Assembly (NCBI RefSeq): GCF_017352215.1
Contig: NZ_CP071444.1
Location: 1,302,001-1,366,000, forward strand
Source of the DNA: Alkalibacter rhizosphaerae
GTDB lineage: Bacteria > Bacillota > Clostridia > Eubacteriales > Alkalibacteraceae
Direction of reading: 5' to 3'
DNA length: 64,000 nt
Position numbers and translations under genes: made by a program. The notes under the pieces are model-generated. The model saw only the letters and a list, made by a program, of their open reading frames with translations, was not told the origin of the DNA and ran no database searches. Positions 34,803 through 43,520 of this stretch are shown piece after piece. Each line of letters begins with the position of its first letter. Positions within the stretch are counted from its first letter, which is position 1.

Positions 34803-34831
34803 ATTATATACAAAATATTTTCAATTATCAA
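34803..34831 (-). promoter_or_regulatory. promoter of the UroD-family gene
   Basis: On the minus strand TTGATA (34826-34831) and TATAAT (34803-34808) with 17 bases between, 50 bases before the gene. Confidence 0.8.
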
Positions 34832-34927
34832 CATTTAAATTTAAATTCGTTTAAAGAAAAGACAAAAAAATAAAAAAAACTCCGATACCATCGTTTCCGA
34901 AGTAGTACCCGAGCTTTTATACGAAGT

Positions 34928-35003
34928 TGGTGATCCCGACTGGACTTGAACCAGCGACCTCTACCGTGTCAGGGTAGCGCTCTCCCAGCTGAGCTACGAG
35001 ATC
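34928..35003 (-). tRNA. tRNA-Val (anticodon GAC)
   Basis: A 76-nt cloverleaf starting GATCTCGTAGCTCAGC, with the acceptor GATCTCG/CGGGATC and an encoded CCA. The anticodon stem CTACC/GGTAG encloses CTGACAC, giving GAC, which reads GTC and GTT. It stands alone behind its own promoter. Confidence 0.95.
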
Positions 35004-35014
35004 ATTACCAACTT

Positions 35015-35043
35015 ATTATACAGACAACCCCTGCAACTTTCAA
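35015..35043 (-). promoter_or_regulatory. promoter of tRNA-Val
   Basis: On the minus strand TTGAAA (35038-35043) and TATAAT (35015-35020) with 17 bases between. It overlaps the last codons of the P-type ATPase gene. Confidence 0.75.
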
Positions 35044-37214
35044 GCCTTATTTGCTTTCTTTGAGGTATAAAATATTCTGCTGACGTTCAATACGGCAATG
35101 AGGGCCACTCCTACGTCGGCAAAGACTGCCGCCCACATGTTGGCCTGTCCCAGGGCGCCCAGTCCCATGACCAGGGCTTTTACCCCCAGGGCAAAGACGA
35201 TGTTTTGTACGACGATCTTGTTGGTGTATTTTGCGATGCGAATGCCGTCTGCGATCTTGGCAGGATCGTCCTGCATGATCACGATGTCGCTGGCTTCTAC
35301 CGCCGCATCCGATCCCAGGGATCCCATGGAGATGCCGATGTCCGCCATGGCAAGCACCGGTGCGTCGTTGATGCCGTCCCCCACAAACCCAATGGTCTTT
35401 TTGTCCTTCTTCTCCTCTTTCAGCGTTTCAAACACGGCCACCTTGTCCTGGGGAAGAAGTTCCGATCGGTACTCGTCCATGTGAAGTTGGTCGGCCACGT
35501 GACGGGCTATGTTTTCGTGATCTCCCGTAAGAAGGATGGTCCGCTTCACGCCCAGGTTTTTGAGGGCATCCATCAATCCTGCTGCGCTGTCCTTGATCTC
35601 GTCGGCAATGAGGATATAGCCCAGGTACCTTCCATCCACGGCCACATGGACCACGGTGCCGATATCGTCGGCGGTCAGGATCTCCAATTCATGATCCTCC
35701 ATCAGCTTTCGGTTTCCTGCCAGGATCTCCTGATCCCTGTATTGGACACGGACCCCTTTTCCGCCAATCTCCTCATGGGATCGAATCTCCTGGGTCAACA
35801 CTTCCAGGGGATACTTGTTTCGAATGGAGGATGCGATGGGGTGGTTGGACTGGCTTTCCCCAATGGAACCGTAGCGGAGGACCTCCTCCTCGTCCACTCC
35901 CTCTGCTGCCGTCACCTTGACGACACGGAAAACACCCTTGGTCAAGGTCCCCGTCTTGTCAAAAACTACTGTATCCATGTTTTTCAGGGCTTCCAGGTAC
36001 TGGCTTCCTTTAATGAGGATGCCGGCCCGGGATGCGGCGCCAATGCCGCCGAAGTATCCCAGGGGGATGGATATGACCAAGGCACAAGGACAGGAGATGA
36101 CCAGAAAGATCAGGCCCCGCTGGAGCCATTGGGAAAAGGGATCCCCGGTGACAAGGGGCGGGATCACGGATAAAGCCGCCGCCATGAAAACCACCGCCGG
36201 AGTATAATACCGGGCAAACCGGGTGATGAACTTTTCCGTATTGGATTTCTTGCCGCTGGCGTTTTCGATAAGGTGGAGGATCTTTGCCACGGCAGAATCT
36301 TCATAGGTACTGGTCACTTCCACCTGAAGGGAGGCATTGGTGTTGATGTAGCCGCCCAAAACAGGATCGTCCACGCTCAATTCCCTGGGCACCGATTCCC
36401 CTGTCAGGGCTGCCGTATCCAAAAGGGATCTCCCCGACCGAATGACCCCGTCCACCGGCACTTTTTCTCCCGGCTTGACCAGGATCCGGTCTCCCGTTGC
36501 CAAGGCCTCCGGCTTGACCTGGACCCAATCTCCGTCCAGCAACTTGTTGGCAAAGGAAGCTTTCAGATCCACCAGATCCTTGATGGATTTTCTGGAACTG
36601 TCCACGGCGTAGTCCTGGAACACTTCCCCCACCTGATAAAAAAGCATGACCGCCACGGCTTCGATGTTTTCTCTCAGGAAAAAGGCGCCGATGGTGGCGA
36701 TGACCATGAGAAAGTTTTCATCAAAGACTTCCCCCCGAAAAATATTTCGTATGGCCGTATAAATGACATGATAACCGATCAAAAAGTAGGCGACCAGATA
36801 CAAGACCAGAGAATATTCCATTCGTTGGTCGAAAGCAATGGCCAGGGCGTATGCGGCGATCCCCGCCCACAGGCGATGCTGGGAGAGCAAATAAGAGACA
36901 AGGGATTTTTTCTCTCTTCCCTCTGGTGGCCGGTTTTCGTCTTCACAGCCCACGCACTGGATCTCCCCGGCCTGGTAGCCCTCCGGTTCCTCCCCCTTGA
37001 GCCATACGGTCACATCCGGCTCGTAGCGTTTCACCAGGTCCTTGATCTGCTGGACCAGGACCTGCTGGTCCACCGACTCCCGGGCTTCCACCAAAAGAGA
37101 GCTGTTGACGAAATGGACGGTGGCCGACTTCACCGAGTCCATCCTGTTTGCGTGATCTTCGATTTTTGCTGCACAGGACGTGCAGTTGAGTCCGTCTAAA
37201 ATAAATTCCAACAT
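35040..37214 (-). CDS. cadA: P1B-type heavy-metal ATPase (zinc/cadmium/lead exporter, CadA/ZntA type)
   Basis: This membrane pump exports divalent metals at the cost of ATP. The 724-residue protein has an N-terminal metal-binding domain with GLNCTSCAAK (Cys11, Cys14), a short linker with CVGCED, eight expected helices, CPC in FLVISCPCALVIS, TGES, the phosphorylation site DKTGT, SNHPIA and GDGINDAP. The CPC motif plus the next-door zinc sensor point to Zn/Cd/Pb rather than copper. It lies nine bases after arsR in one transcript. Confidence 0.94.
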   Translation of the reverse strand: MLEFILDGLNCTSCAAKIEDHANRMDSVKSATVHFVNSSLLVEARESVDQQVLVQQIKDLVKRYEPDVTVWLKGEEPEGYQAGEIQCVGCEDENRPPEGREKKSLVSYLLSQHRLWAGIAAYALAIAFDQRMEYSLVLYLVAYFLIGYHVIYTAIRNIFRGEVFDENFLMVIATIGAFFLRENIEAVAVMLFYQVGEVFQDYAVDSSRKSIKDLVDLKASFANKLLDGDWVQVKPEALATGDRILVKPGEKVPVDGVIRSGRSLLDTAALTGESVPRELSVDDPVLGGYINTNASLQVEVTSTYEDSAVAKILHLIENASGKKSNTEKFITRFARYYTPAVVFMAAALSVIPPLVTGDPFSQWLQRGLIFLVISCPCALVISIPLGYFGGIGAASRAGILIKGSQYLEALKNMDTVVFDKTGTLTKGVFRVVKVTAAEGVDEEEVLRYGSIGESQSNHPIASSIRNKYPLEVLTQEIRSHEEIGGKGVRVQYRDQEILAGNRKLMEDHELEILTADDIGTVVHVAVDGRYLGYILIADEIKDSAAGLMDALKNLGVKRTILLTGDHENIARHVADQLHMDEYRSELLPQDKVAVFETLKEEKKDKKTIGFVGDGINDAPVLAMADIGISMGSLGSDAAVEASDIVIMQDDPAKIADGIRIAKYTNKIVVQNIVFALGVKALVMGLGALGQANMWAAVFADVGVALIAVLNVSRIFYTSKKANKA

Positions 37215-37223
37215 TATATTTTC

Positions 37224-37523
37224 CTACCTTTTATGTTCGACGTGTTTGTATGCGATCTCCAAGATGGACGCGATGTGTTCATCATCCAGGGAATAGTACA
37301 TGTTTTTTCCGTCCCGTCGGGACTTGACCAGCCCGCTGGCCTTGAGGAGGCGCAACTGGTGGCTGATGGCCGACTGGGTCACTTCCAGCTGGTCCGTGAT
37401 GCAATTGACGCAAAGCTCCTTGCCATGGAGCAGGATCGTCAGGATCTTCATTCGGGTGGGATCCCCAAAAACTTTGAAAAACTCCGATATTTCCTTGATC
37501 ATTTCATCGTTGTAGGCTTCCAT
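37224..37523 (-). CDS. ArsR/SmtB-family metal sensor
   Basis: This 99-residue winged-helix repressor is expected to release DNA when bound to metal. It has FFKVFGDPTRMKILTILL, the recognition helix VTQSAISHQLRLLKASGLV, and the C-terminal zinc-site pattern D-x-H-x10-H-x2-H in DDEHIASILEIAYKHVEH, as in SmtB and CzrA. A Cys pair (ELCVNC) like that of CadC/ArsR is also present, so both sites may exist. The ATG at 37523 follows GGAGG. It heads the arsR-cadA unit and should repress it. Confidence 0.93.
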   Translation of the reverse strand: MEAYNDEMIKEISEFFKVFGDPTRMKILTILLHGKELCVNCITDQLEVTQSAISHQLRLLKASGLVKSRRDGKNMYYSLDDEHIASILEIAYKHVEHKR

Positions 37524-37544
37524 CGTTTTCCTCCAGTTTATATC

Positions 37545-37564
37545 ATATGAATACATGCTCATAT
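37545..37564. promoter_or_regulatory. ArsR/SmtB operator
   Basis: ATATGA-8 bases-TCATAT forms an inverted repeat (central bases ATACATGC) of the ATATGAA-type seen for zinc and cadmium sensors. It lies directly after the -10 box over the expected transcript start. Confidence 0.75.
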
Positions 37565-37567
37565 ATT

Positions 37568-37596
37568 AATATAAATCCATTGTCCTCTTTTGTCAA
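37568..37596 (-). promoter_or_regulatory. promoter of arsR-cadA
   Basis: On the minus strand TTGACA (37591-37596) and TATATT (37568-37573) with 17 bases between. Confidence 0.8.
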
Positions 37597-37688
37597 GTGG
37601 AAAAGGTGGACTCCTTTGGATGACAAAAGAATTTTTTTCATATAAAATAGAAGCGGAAGTTACAAGAGTCTAAACAAGGAGGTCCGTC

Positions 37689-38375
37689 ATGGCACCCACT
37701 TTTCACAACGACTGGAAGGAACTGCTGAAAGATCGTTTTCAAACCGAGTCGTATCTGCAATTGCGCACTGCCTTGAAGAAAGAATATGCCGCACATCGCG
37801 TCTTTCCGCCCATGGATCTAATCTTTCATGCACTGGAACTGACCGCTTATAAAGACACAAAAGTCCTCATTCTAGGCCAGGACCCTTATCACGGAGAAAA
37901 CCAGGCCCACGGCCTTTGTTTTTCCGTCAATCCAACGGTGGATATTCCTCCATCCCTGCGAAACATCTACACGGAGCTGGAGTCGGACCTGGGCTGCAAC
38001 CGGCCAAATCACGGTTTTTTGGAAAAATGGGCAAGGCAGGGAGTCCTGATGCTCAATGCCGTACTGACGGTCCGAGCCGGCCAGGCCGCTTCCCACCGGA
38101 ATATTGGATGGCAAGCTTTCACGGATCATATCATCCACCTGCTCAACCAAAAAGAGGAACCCATGGTCTTCATCCTTTGGGGCCGGTACGCCCAAAGCAA
38201 AAAAGAAGCCATCACCAACCCCAGGCATTTGATCCTGGAATCCCCCCATCCCAGTCCCCTGTCTGCTTCCCGGGGTTTTTTCGGCAGCAGGCCCTTTTCC
38301 AAAACCAACCAGTTTCTTAAGGACAACGGCATGGAACCCATCGACTGGCAAATCGAACCTGTTGTGGAACTATGA
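37689..38375 (+). CDS. ung: uracil-DNA glycosylase
   Basis: Family 1 UDG removes uracil from DNA. The catalytic loop GQDPYHGENQAHGLCFSV (with Asp), the FLEKWARQGVLMLNAVLTVR stretch and the Leu loop ESPHPSPLSASRGF are all clear. The 228-residue protein starts at an ATG after AAGGAGG. It is followed by fbp after 30 bases, a pairing that looks like a small operon, though the functions are unrelated. Confidence 0.97.
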   Translation: MAPTFHNDWKELLKDRFQTESYLQLRTALKKEYAAHRVFPPMDLIFHALELTAYKDTKVLILGQDPYHGENQAHGLCFSVNPTVDIPPSLRNIYTELESDLGCNRPNHGFLEKWARQGVLMLNAVLTVRAGQAASHRNIGWQAFTDHIIHLLNQKEEPMVFILWGRYAQSKKEAITNPRHLILESPHPSPLSASRGFFGSRPFSKTNQFLKDNGMEPIDWQIEPVVEL

Positions 38376-38405
38376 TGATGAAAACAAAATGATGGAGGTA
38401 TATTG

Positions 38406-40379
38406 ATGAATCTTTTCACCGAACCGGAATTGTTTGAAAAAAAAGAGTACCTGGAACTGCTTTCAGAAAAATTTGGAAACATTCCCTACGCCACGTCTGA
38501 AGTGGTCAACCTGAAAGCCATTTTGAACCTGCCCAAGGGAACGGAACACTTCCTGACGGACATTCACGGGGAATACGTGGCCTTCAACCACGTCATGCGA
38601 AATGCCTCCGGCGTGGTCAAGCGAAAGATCAAGGATGTGCTGGGCAAGACCCTGTCTGCCAGCGAGATTACGGAACTGGCCATTCTCATTTACTATCCGG
38701 AAGAAAAGCTCCAGTATATCAAAAAGCGGGAACCGGATCTTGCCAACTGGTACAAGGTGACCATTTACCGGCTGATCCAGGTCTGCCGGGACGCTTCCTC
38801 CAAATACACCCGATCCAAAGTCCGAAAAGCATTGCCCAAGGAATTCGCCTACATGATGGAGGAACTGCTCCATGAAGACGAAGACCGGTTCAACAAGCGG
38901 GACTATTACAACAAGATCATCGACACCATTGTAGAACTGGAACGGGCCGACAAGTTCATCATCCAGATCTCTGCCGTGATCCAGCGGTTGACCATCGACC
39001 ATCTCCACATCCTTGGTGACGTCTACGACCGGGGACCGGGACCCCATTACATCATGGACACCCTGATGAACCATCACTCCGTGGACTTCCAGTGGGGAAA
39101 CCACGACATCCTCTGGATGGGCGCTGCAGCCGGCGACAGGGCTTGCATCGCCAACGCCGTCCGCATTTGCCTGCGCTACGCCAACATGGACATCCTGGAA
39201 GACGGTTACGGCGTCAACATGCTCCCCCTTGCCACTTTTGCCATGCGGACCTATCGGGAAGACGATTGCAAAAAATTCATGCCCAAGCTGTCGGAAAAGG
39301 AACTCCTCTCCGACAACGACCGGAACATGCTGGCAAAAATGCACAAAGCCATCTCCATGATCCAATTCAAGCTGGAGCATCAGATCGTCATGGAAAACCC
39401 CGATTTCGGCATGGAAAACCGGCTCTTGCTGGACAAGATCAATTACGAAAACCACACCATCCAGATCGACGGAACGATCTATCCCTTGAACACCACGCAT
39501 TTCCCCACGGTGGACCCGCAGACCCCCTGGATGCTGACGGAAGACGAACAGCACGTCATGGACCGACTGCAGACGTCCTTTCTAACGGCGGAAAAACTGC
39601 AGACCCACATTCGCTTTCTATACGCCAAAGGAAGCATTTATTTGAAATACAATGGAAATCTTCTCTTCCACGCCTCCATTCCCATGAATGAAGACGGCAC
39701 CTTCAAGGAAGTCACCCTCTACGGGGAAACCGCATCGGGAAAAGCCCTGATGACCAAAATGGACCAATGGGCCAGAGAAGCCTACTTCAGCAAGTCCAGG
39801 CGAAGCTGCGGCACCGCCTTTCTCTGGTACCTGTGGTGTCACGAAGATTCCCCCTTGTTTGGAAAAGACAAGATGGCTACCTTCGAACGGTATTTCGTAG
39901 ACGACAAGGGACCCCACAAGGAGCGCTACACTCCCTATTTCACCCTGGTCAACGAAGAATCCACCGCCATACGGGTACTCCAGGAATTCGGATTGGACCC
40001 GAAAGAGAACCACATCATCAACGGCCACGTCCCCGTCAAAACCACCTCTGGAGAATCTCCCATCAAGGCCAACGGCAGGCTTCTGGTCATAGACGGAGGT
40101 TTTGCCAAAGCCTACCAGAGCACGACGGGGATCGCCGGATATACCCTGATCTACAATTCCTACGGCCTCCAGCTGGCCAGCCACGAGCCCTTCGAATCCG
40201 TGGAAAAAGCCATCAACGACGGCGTGGACATCCGCTCCACCATCAGCGTCATTGAAAAGGTATTGGAGCGAAAACGGGTGGAAAACACCGACATCGGAGA
40301 AAAGTTGAAAAAACAGATCTACTATCTGGAGATGCTGATCCAGGCTTACCGAAAAGGCATCGTCAAGGAAAAACAATGA
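38406..40379 (+). CDS. fbp: fructose-1,6-bisphosphatase, class III
   Basis: This enzyme makes fructose-6-phosphate in gluconeogenesis. The 657-residue length and the calcineurin-like metal motifs (TDIHGEYVAF, LGDVYDRGPGPH, WGNHDILWMGA) mark the Firmicutes class III type, which is unrelated to the E. coli enzyme. INGHVPVK gives a later His ligand. The ATG at 38406 follows GGAGG by seven bases. A strong terminator follows the stop. Confidence 0.96.
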   Translation: MNLFTEPELFEKKEYLELLSEKFGNIPYATSEVVNLKAILNLPKGTEHFLTDIHGEYVAFNHVMRNASGVVKRKIKDVLGKTLSASEITELAILIYYPEEKLQYIKKREPDLANWYKVTIYRLIQVCRDASSKYTRSKVRKALPKEFAYMMEELLHEDEDRFNKRDYYNKIIDTIVELERADKFIIQISAVIQRLTIDHLHILGDVYDRGPGPHYIMDTLMNHHSVDFQWGNHDILWMGAAAGDRACIANAVRICLRYANMDILEDGYGVNMLPLATFAMRTYREDDCKKFMPKLSEKELLSDNDRNMLAKMHKAISMIQFKLEHQIVMENPDFGMENRLLLDKINYENHTIQIDGTIYPLNTTHFPTVDPQTPWMLTEDEQHVMDRLQTSFLTAEKLQTHIRFLYAKGSIYLKYNGNLLFHASIPMNEDGTFKEVTLYGETASGKALMTKMDQWAREAYFSKSRRSCGTAFLWYLWCHEDSPLFGKDKMATFERYFVDDKGPHKERYTPYFTLVNEESTAIRVLQEFGLDPKENHIINGHVPVKTTSGESPIKANGRLLVIDGGFAKAYQSTTGIAGYTLIYNSYGLQLASHEPFESVEKAINDGVDIRSTISVIEKVLERKRVENTDIGEKLKKQIYYLEMLIQAYRKGIVKEKQ

Positions 40380-40385
40380 ATGAAA

Positions 40386-40425
40386 AAAGCTGCAGCCCCT
40401 TTACCGGGTCGCTGCAGCTTTTCTT
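40386..40425. terminator. bidirectional terminator after fbp
   Basis: AAAAGCTGCAGC and GCTGCAGCTTTT form a 12-bp stem. T-runs follow in both directions, so it can serve fbp and the convergent zinc-ribbon gene. Confidence 0.9.
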
Positions 40426-40430
40426 TTTCT

Positions 40431-41150
40431 TTAGGTATGAAACCGTCGCTTGATCTGTTCTTTCATGCTTTGGGGAAAATAATAGTGGAAGTACAACATG
40501 GAAAGTCCAAGGGCGCTTAAAGGGATCCCTCCGATGTAGGACCAAAAGAGATGGATCTTTCCGAAAAAATATCCAGTTACGGCTCCTTCCACTACGATAA
40601 AGTAAAGTCCCGCCAACATCATGAAAACGCCGGCCAGGATCAGGGGTTTTCGCTTTAAATGGCGATAGGCGAACACGCCGATCAGGCTCAAAAGGAATAT
40701 CCCCGCCACCAGAGGCAGGCCCAGGGACCAAAACCAGTTCAATTCTCCGCCGATCCAGTCCATGGTAAATAAAAACCCTAAGGTGATCAGGGCGGACGCC
40801 GTCACAAAGAAATAGGGATTGGGTATGAAATTCAAAAATACGGCAATGTAGGCCAGCAGAAAGAAAGTGGCCGCCACGCTGTACCGGGCCCAGGTCAAGG
40901 TCCCCTGAAGCAGGATGTTTTGAAAGTACATGACCACAACAGCCAGCAAAAGAAAGACGGCAATGTTTTTGAAGATCCGCTTCTTGATGACCTTGAATTC
41001 TTTCGGATATACATTTTCCGGTGTGGGAAAGGGATGGGTTTGTTCTTCAACCTCTTCCTCTACCACCGGTATGGGAAAATCGCACAAGGGACAGTCCTTC
41101 CCTCCGTGATCTACCTTAACGCCGCATTTTGGACAATAGGCCATTTTCAT
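40431..41150 (-). CDS. zinc-ribbon membrane protein (DUF6320-like)
   Basis: The N-terminus has a zinc ribbon, YCPKCGVKVDHGGKDCPLC, with two CxxC pairs. It is followed by an acidic linker and about six membrane helices (residues 60-225). No enzyme motif is seen. Its start overlaps the stop of the acyltransferase-like gene by four bases, so the two are translationally coupled and probably act together at the membrane. I recall such pairs in Clostridia, but the assignment to DUF6320 is from memory. Confidence 0.7.
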   Translation of the reverse strand: MKMAYCPKCGVKVDHGGKDCPLCDFPIPVVEEEVEEQTHPFPTPENVYPKEFKVIKKRIFKNIAVFLLLAVVVMYFQNILLQGTLTWARYSVAATFFLLAYIAVFLNFIPNPYFFVTASALITLGFLFTMDWIGGELNWFWSLGLPLVAGIFLLSLIGVFAYRHLKRKPLILAGVFMMLAGLYFIVVEGAVTGYFFGKIHLFWSYIGGIPLSALGLSMLYFHYYFPQSMKEQIKRRFHT

Positions 41151-42412
41151 CCCTCCAGATTGGTTTCGATCATTACTTCCATTCCCATTTCAACCAGATT
41201 GCGAAAAAACTCCCGCTCCAGTTCTTTTTCCAGGGTCAGTTTGCCAAAGGTGATGTGGATCTTTCCCTTGAATCCGACGCAGGTCACCTTGATGATGTTG
41301 CCGCTGCTGGGTGCCGGGTACACGTGAACGCTTTCCACTTCCTTTTCCAACTCTTCCCCCAGGGAGACCAGTCCCACATTGGAAAAGCCGGAAGTGTATC
41401 CTCTTTCCCCGTAAAAATGATAGATCCAGGGCATGATCAAGTCTTTTATAAAAACCGGAAAGGTCCGCAGGATCCAGTGCCGTTCGTTTTTCACATTTCG
41501 ACTGATGATCTGGTCCATATATTTTTTGTCCACCTGCATTTCCATGAAATTCTTCACATATCGGAGGATCTCATCGAAGCTGTAGGTTCCCAGGCGGGGA
41601 TCCAGCATGGGGGTGATGGGCGCAAAAAAATTCCGCATGGTTTTGGATGGATACAACAATCGCAAGTTCGCCGGTACATTCAGGACCACAGGACGCTTTT
41701 TATATCCTTTTTTTTCGATCCGATCCAGTATGGTTTTAAAGTAGACACCAATGAGAAATTCCGTAATGGTGACGCCCTTTTCTTTGGAGAGCCTCTTTAT
41801 ATCCGCCAGTTCCACCGTTCCCGTAACAACGTGGAACACTCCCTTTGGCAGAAGCTTATAGGGAAGGTGGAAAGCCTTTCCGCCTTTTTTGGATGCGGGA
41901 TACCCTTTTTTGTAATACTTGGAGAAGCTGTCCTCCACTTCATCGGCCAGGACATCCTTCCCGGGTCGCTGAAGCTCTTCGTTGGTGGCCGTTTCCTTTT
42001 TCATCAGTCGCACATATTCCCGGATCAAGGTCTGCAAAAAAATCAGGCCTCCCGTCCCGTCGGTGATAATATGGGTGAACTCCACGCTGAGCCGTCTTTT
42101 ATAATAGAGTACGCGAAAGGGAAAATTCCCCTTCTTTTTTACTTGATAGTGCATGCAGGGAAAATATCTTTCTTCCGTAGGCACGGGGATCTCCGTGTTT
42201 TCTTCAATGTAGTACCAAAATATCCCCCGCTTCACATGGGTGGCAAAGTAGGGAAATCGGGGCATGACATTCTGAAGGGCCGCTCCCAGGATCGCCGGAT
42301 CCACTTCTTCCTTGAACACGGCGGAGAGTCGAAACATGGTGGTGTCCCTGTAATTGGCGATGGAGGCGTAGAGTCGTCCGATGTTGTCCAGTCGAAACCA
42401 TTTTTTATTCAT
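41147..42412 (-). CDS. condensation-domain/alcohol acetyltransferase-like acyltransferase
   Basis: The 421-residue protein looks like a member of the condensation/CoA-dependent acyltransferase fold. The catalytic motif is HIITDGTGG (the HHxxxDG motif with the first His replaced), and a later LNVPANLRLLYPSKTMRNFF fits the second conserved segment, with the FSNVG near the end a version of the third. The acyl donor and acceptor are unknown. It is linked to the membrane zinc-ribbon gene and lies 10 bases after the ATP-grasp gene. Confidence 0.72.
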   Translation of the reverse strand: MNKKWFRLDNIGRLYASIANYRDTTMFRLSAVFKEEVDPAILGAALQNVMPRFPYFATHVKRGIFWYYIEENTEIPVPTEERYFPCMHYQVKKKGNFPFRVLYYKRRLSVEFTHIITDGTGGLIFLQTLIREYVRLMKKETATNEELQRPGKDVLADEVEDSFSKYYKKGYPASKKGGKAFHLPYKLLPKGVFHVVTGTVELADIKRLSKEKGVTITEFLIGVYFKTILDRIEKKGYKKRPVVLNVPANLRLLYPSKTMRNFFAPITPMLDPRLGTYSFDEILRYVKNFMEMQVDKKYMDQIISRNVKNERHWILRTFPVFIKDLIMPWIYHFYGERGYTSGFSNVGLVSLGEELEKEVESVHVYPAPSSGNIIKVTCVGFKGKIHITFGKLTLEKELEREFFRNLVEMGMEVMIETNLEG

Positions 42413-42421
42413 GGATCCCCC

Positions 42422-43408
42422 TTAAAATCCCAGCAGATCCAGCAGTTTTTTCTCCACGCCCCGATTTTCACCGATGTATGGATGATTGTGCATATGGATG
42501 GCCGGATTGAAATTCAGTTCAATGACGCCGTAGTTGTCCCTGCTTGGAGGGGCCGTCGTATCCTGGATCATCACATCTGCTCCCGTAATGGCGGCACCTA
42601 CCAGCTTTGCGCATCGAAGGGCCAATTCCTTATATCCGGGATGGACCTTGTCCGTAAAATCCAGACTGTCTCCCCCAGTGCTGATGTTGGAATTTTCCCG
42701 CAGGTAGACCTTTTGTCCCTGAGGCAGTATGGAATCAAAGGTGAAGGACTGTTTTTTCAAGAAAGCAGCTTCCACCTCGCCCAGCTTTATTTTTTCCAAA
42801 GGCGTCACATACCCGGAACCCCGAAGAGGATCTTCGTTTTTTGCCGCCACCAGCTGCTGTACGGTGGACGCTCCGTCTCCGACAACGTTGGCCGGTTCCC
42901 GGTGGAGGACCGCCACCACTTCATCCCCCATGACCAGAAAACGATATTCTTTGCCGGGGATGTATTCTTCCACCATGACGGTCTCGTCAAACAAAAAGGC
43001 GTATTCCAGAGCTTCCTTGAACTCCTCTTCCGTTTCCAGGGGTTGAAATACCACCACCCCCACGCCAAAATTAGTGGATAATGGTTTTACCACTACACTG
43101 GTAGTCTTGAATTCTTCAAATCGCTCCAGACCTTCTTCCACATCGTGGATGCGGATCCCCTGGGGAACACGGATTCCGCCTTCCCGTAGAAGCAGCTTGG
43201 TGACTTCCTTGTTTTCCATGATCTGAGCGGCAATGTAGCTGTCCAGTGCCGTCTTTGTTGCCTGCCGAAGGATCTGTACCCGATCTCCTTTTCGGAGTCG
43301 AATGAAGTTGCTTTCCTCATCCAGTATTTCCACGTCCACCCCTCGCCGCCATGCTTCTTCCACGACCAGCTGGGTCGATAGTTCCAATGCCTTGATGTTC
43401 ACCCTCAT
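42422..43408 (-). CDS. ATP-grasp protein like the C-terminal half of GshF (glutathione synthetase type)
   Basis: The 328-residue protein has ELSTQLVVEEAWRRGVDVE, ATKTALDSYIAAQIMENK, EEYIPGKEYRFLVMGDEVVAVLHREP and VIELNFNPAIHMHNHP. These match the ATP-grasp half of bifunctional GshF, or of cyanophycin-synthetase-like proteins. The glutamate-cysteine ligase half is absent and no such gene is in the window, so the substrate may not be gamma-glutamylcysteine. The ATG at 43408 follows GGTGG. It heads the run with the acyltransferase and membrane protein. Confidence 0.8.
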   Translation of the reverse strand: MRVNIKALELSTQLVVEEAWRRGVDVEILDEESNFIRLRKGDRVQILRQATKTALDSYIAAQIMENKEVTKLLLREGGIRVPQGIRIHDVEEGLERFEEFKTTSVVVKPLSTNFGVGVVVFQPLETEEEFKEALEYAFLFDETVMVEEYIPGKEYRFLVMGDEVVAVLHREPANVVGDGASTVQQLVAAKNEDPLRGSGYVTPLEKIKLGEVEAAFLKKQSFTFDSILPQGQKVYLRENSNISTGGDSLDFTDKVHPGYKELALRCAKLVGAAITGADVMIQDTTAPPSRDNYGVIELNFNPAIHMHNHPYIGENRGVEKKLLDLLGF

Positions 43409-43484
43409 CTCATTTCCACCATCCTTCCAAGTCCATCTTAACACGAGCATTCCACCCTTGGCAACGGCAACCCCGGGATGCAAG

Positions 43485-43516
43485 AAATCCAGCATTGCCT
43501 AAGCAACGCTGGATTT
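43485..43516 (-). terminator. hairpin after the DEAD-box gene
   Basis: AAATCCAGC and GCTGGATTT form a 9-bp stem just after the helicase stop on the minus strand; the tail is TTTCTTGC, so the T-run is weak. Confidence 0.55.
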
Positions 43517-43520
43517 ATGG

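Noticed and set aside
34860-34910. Terminator after tRNA-Val (T-run near 34863-34880)
   Set aside because: A T-run is present, but the preceding repeats are direct, leaving only a 4-bp stem (CGAT-GGT-ATCG). Too weak to call.
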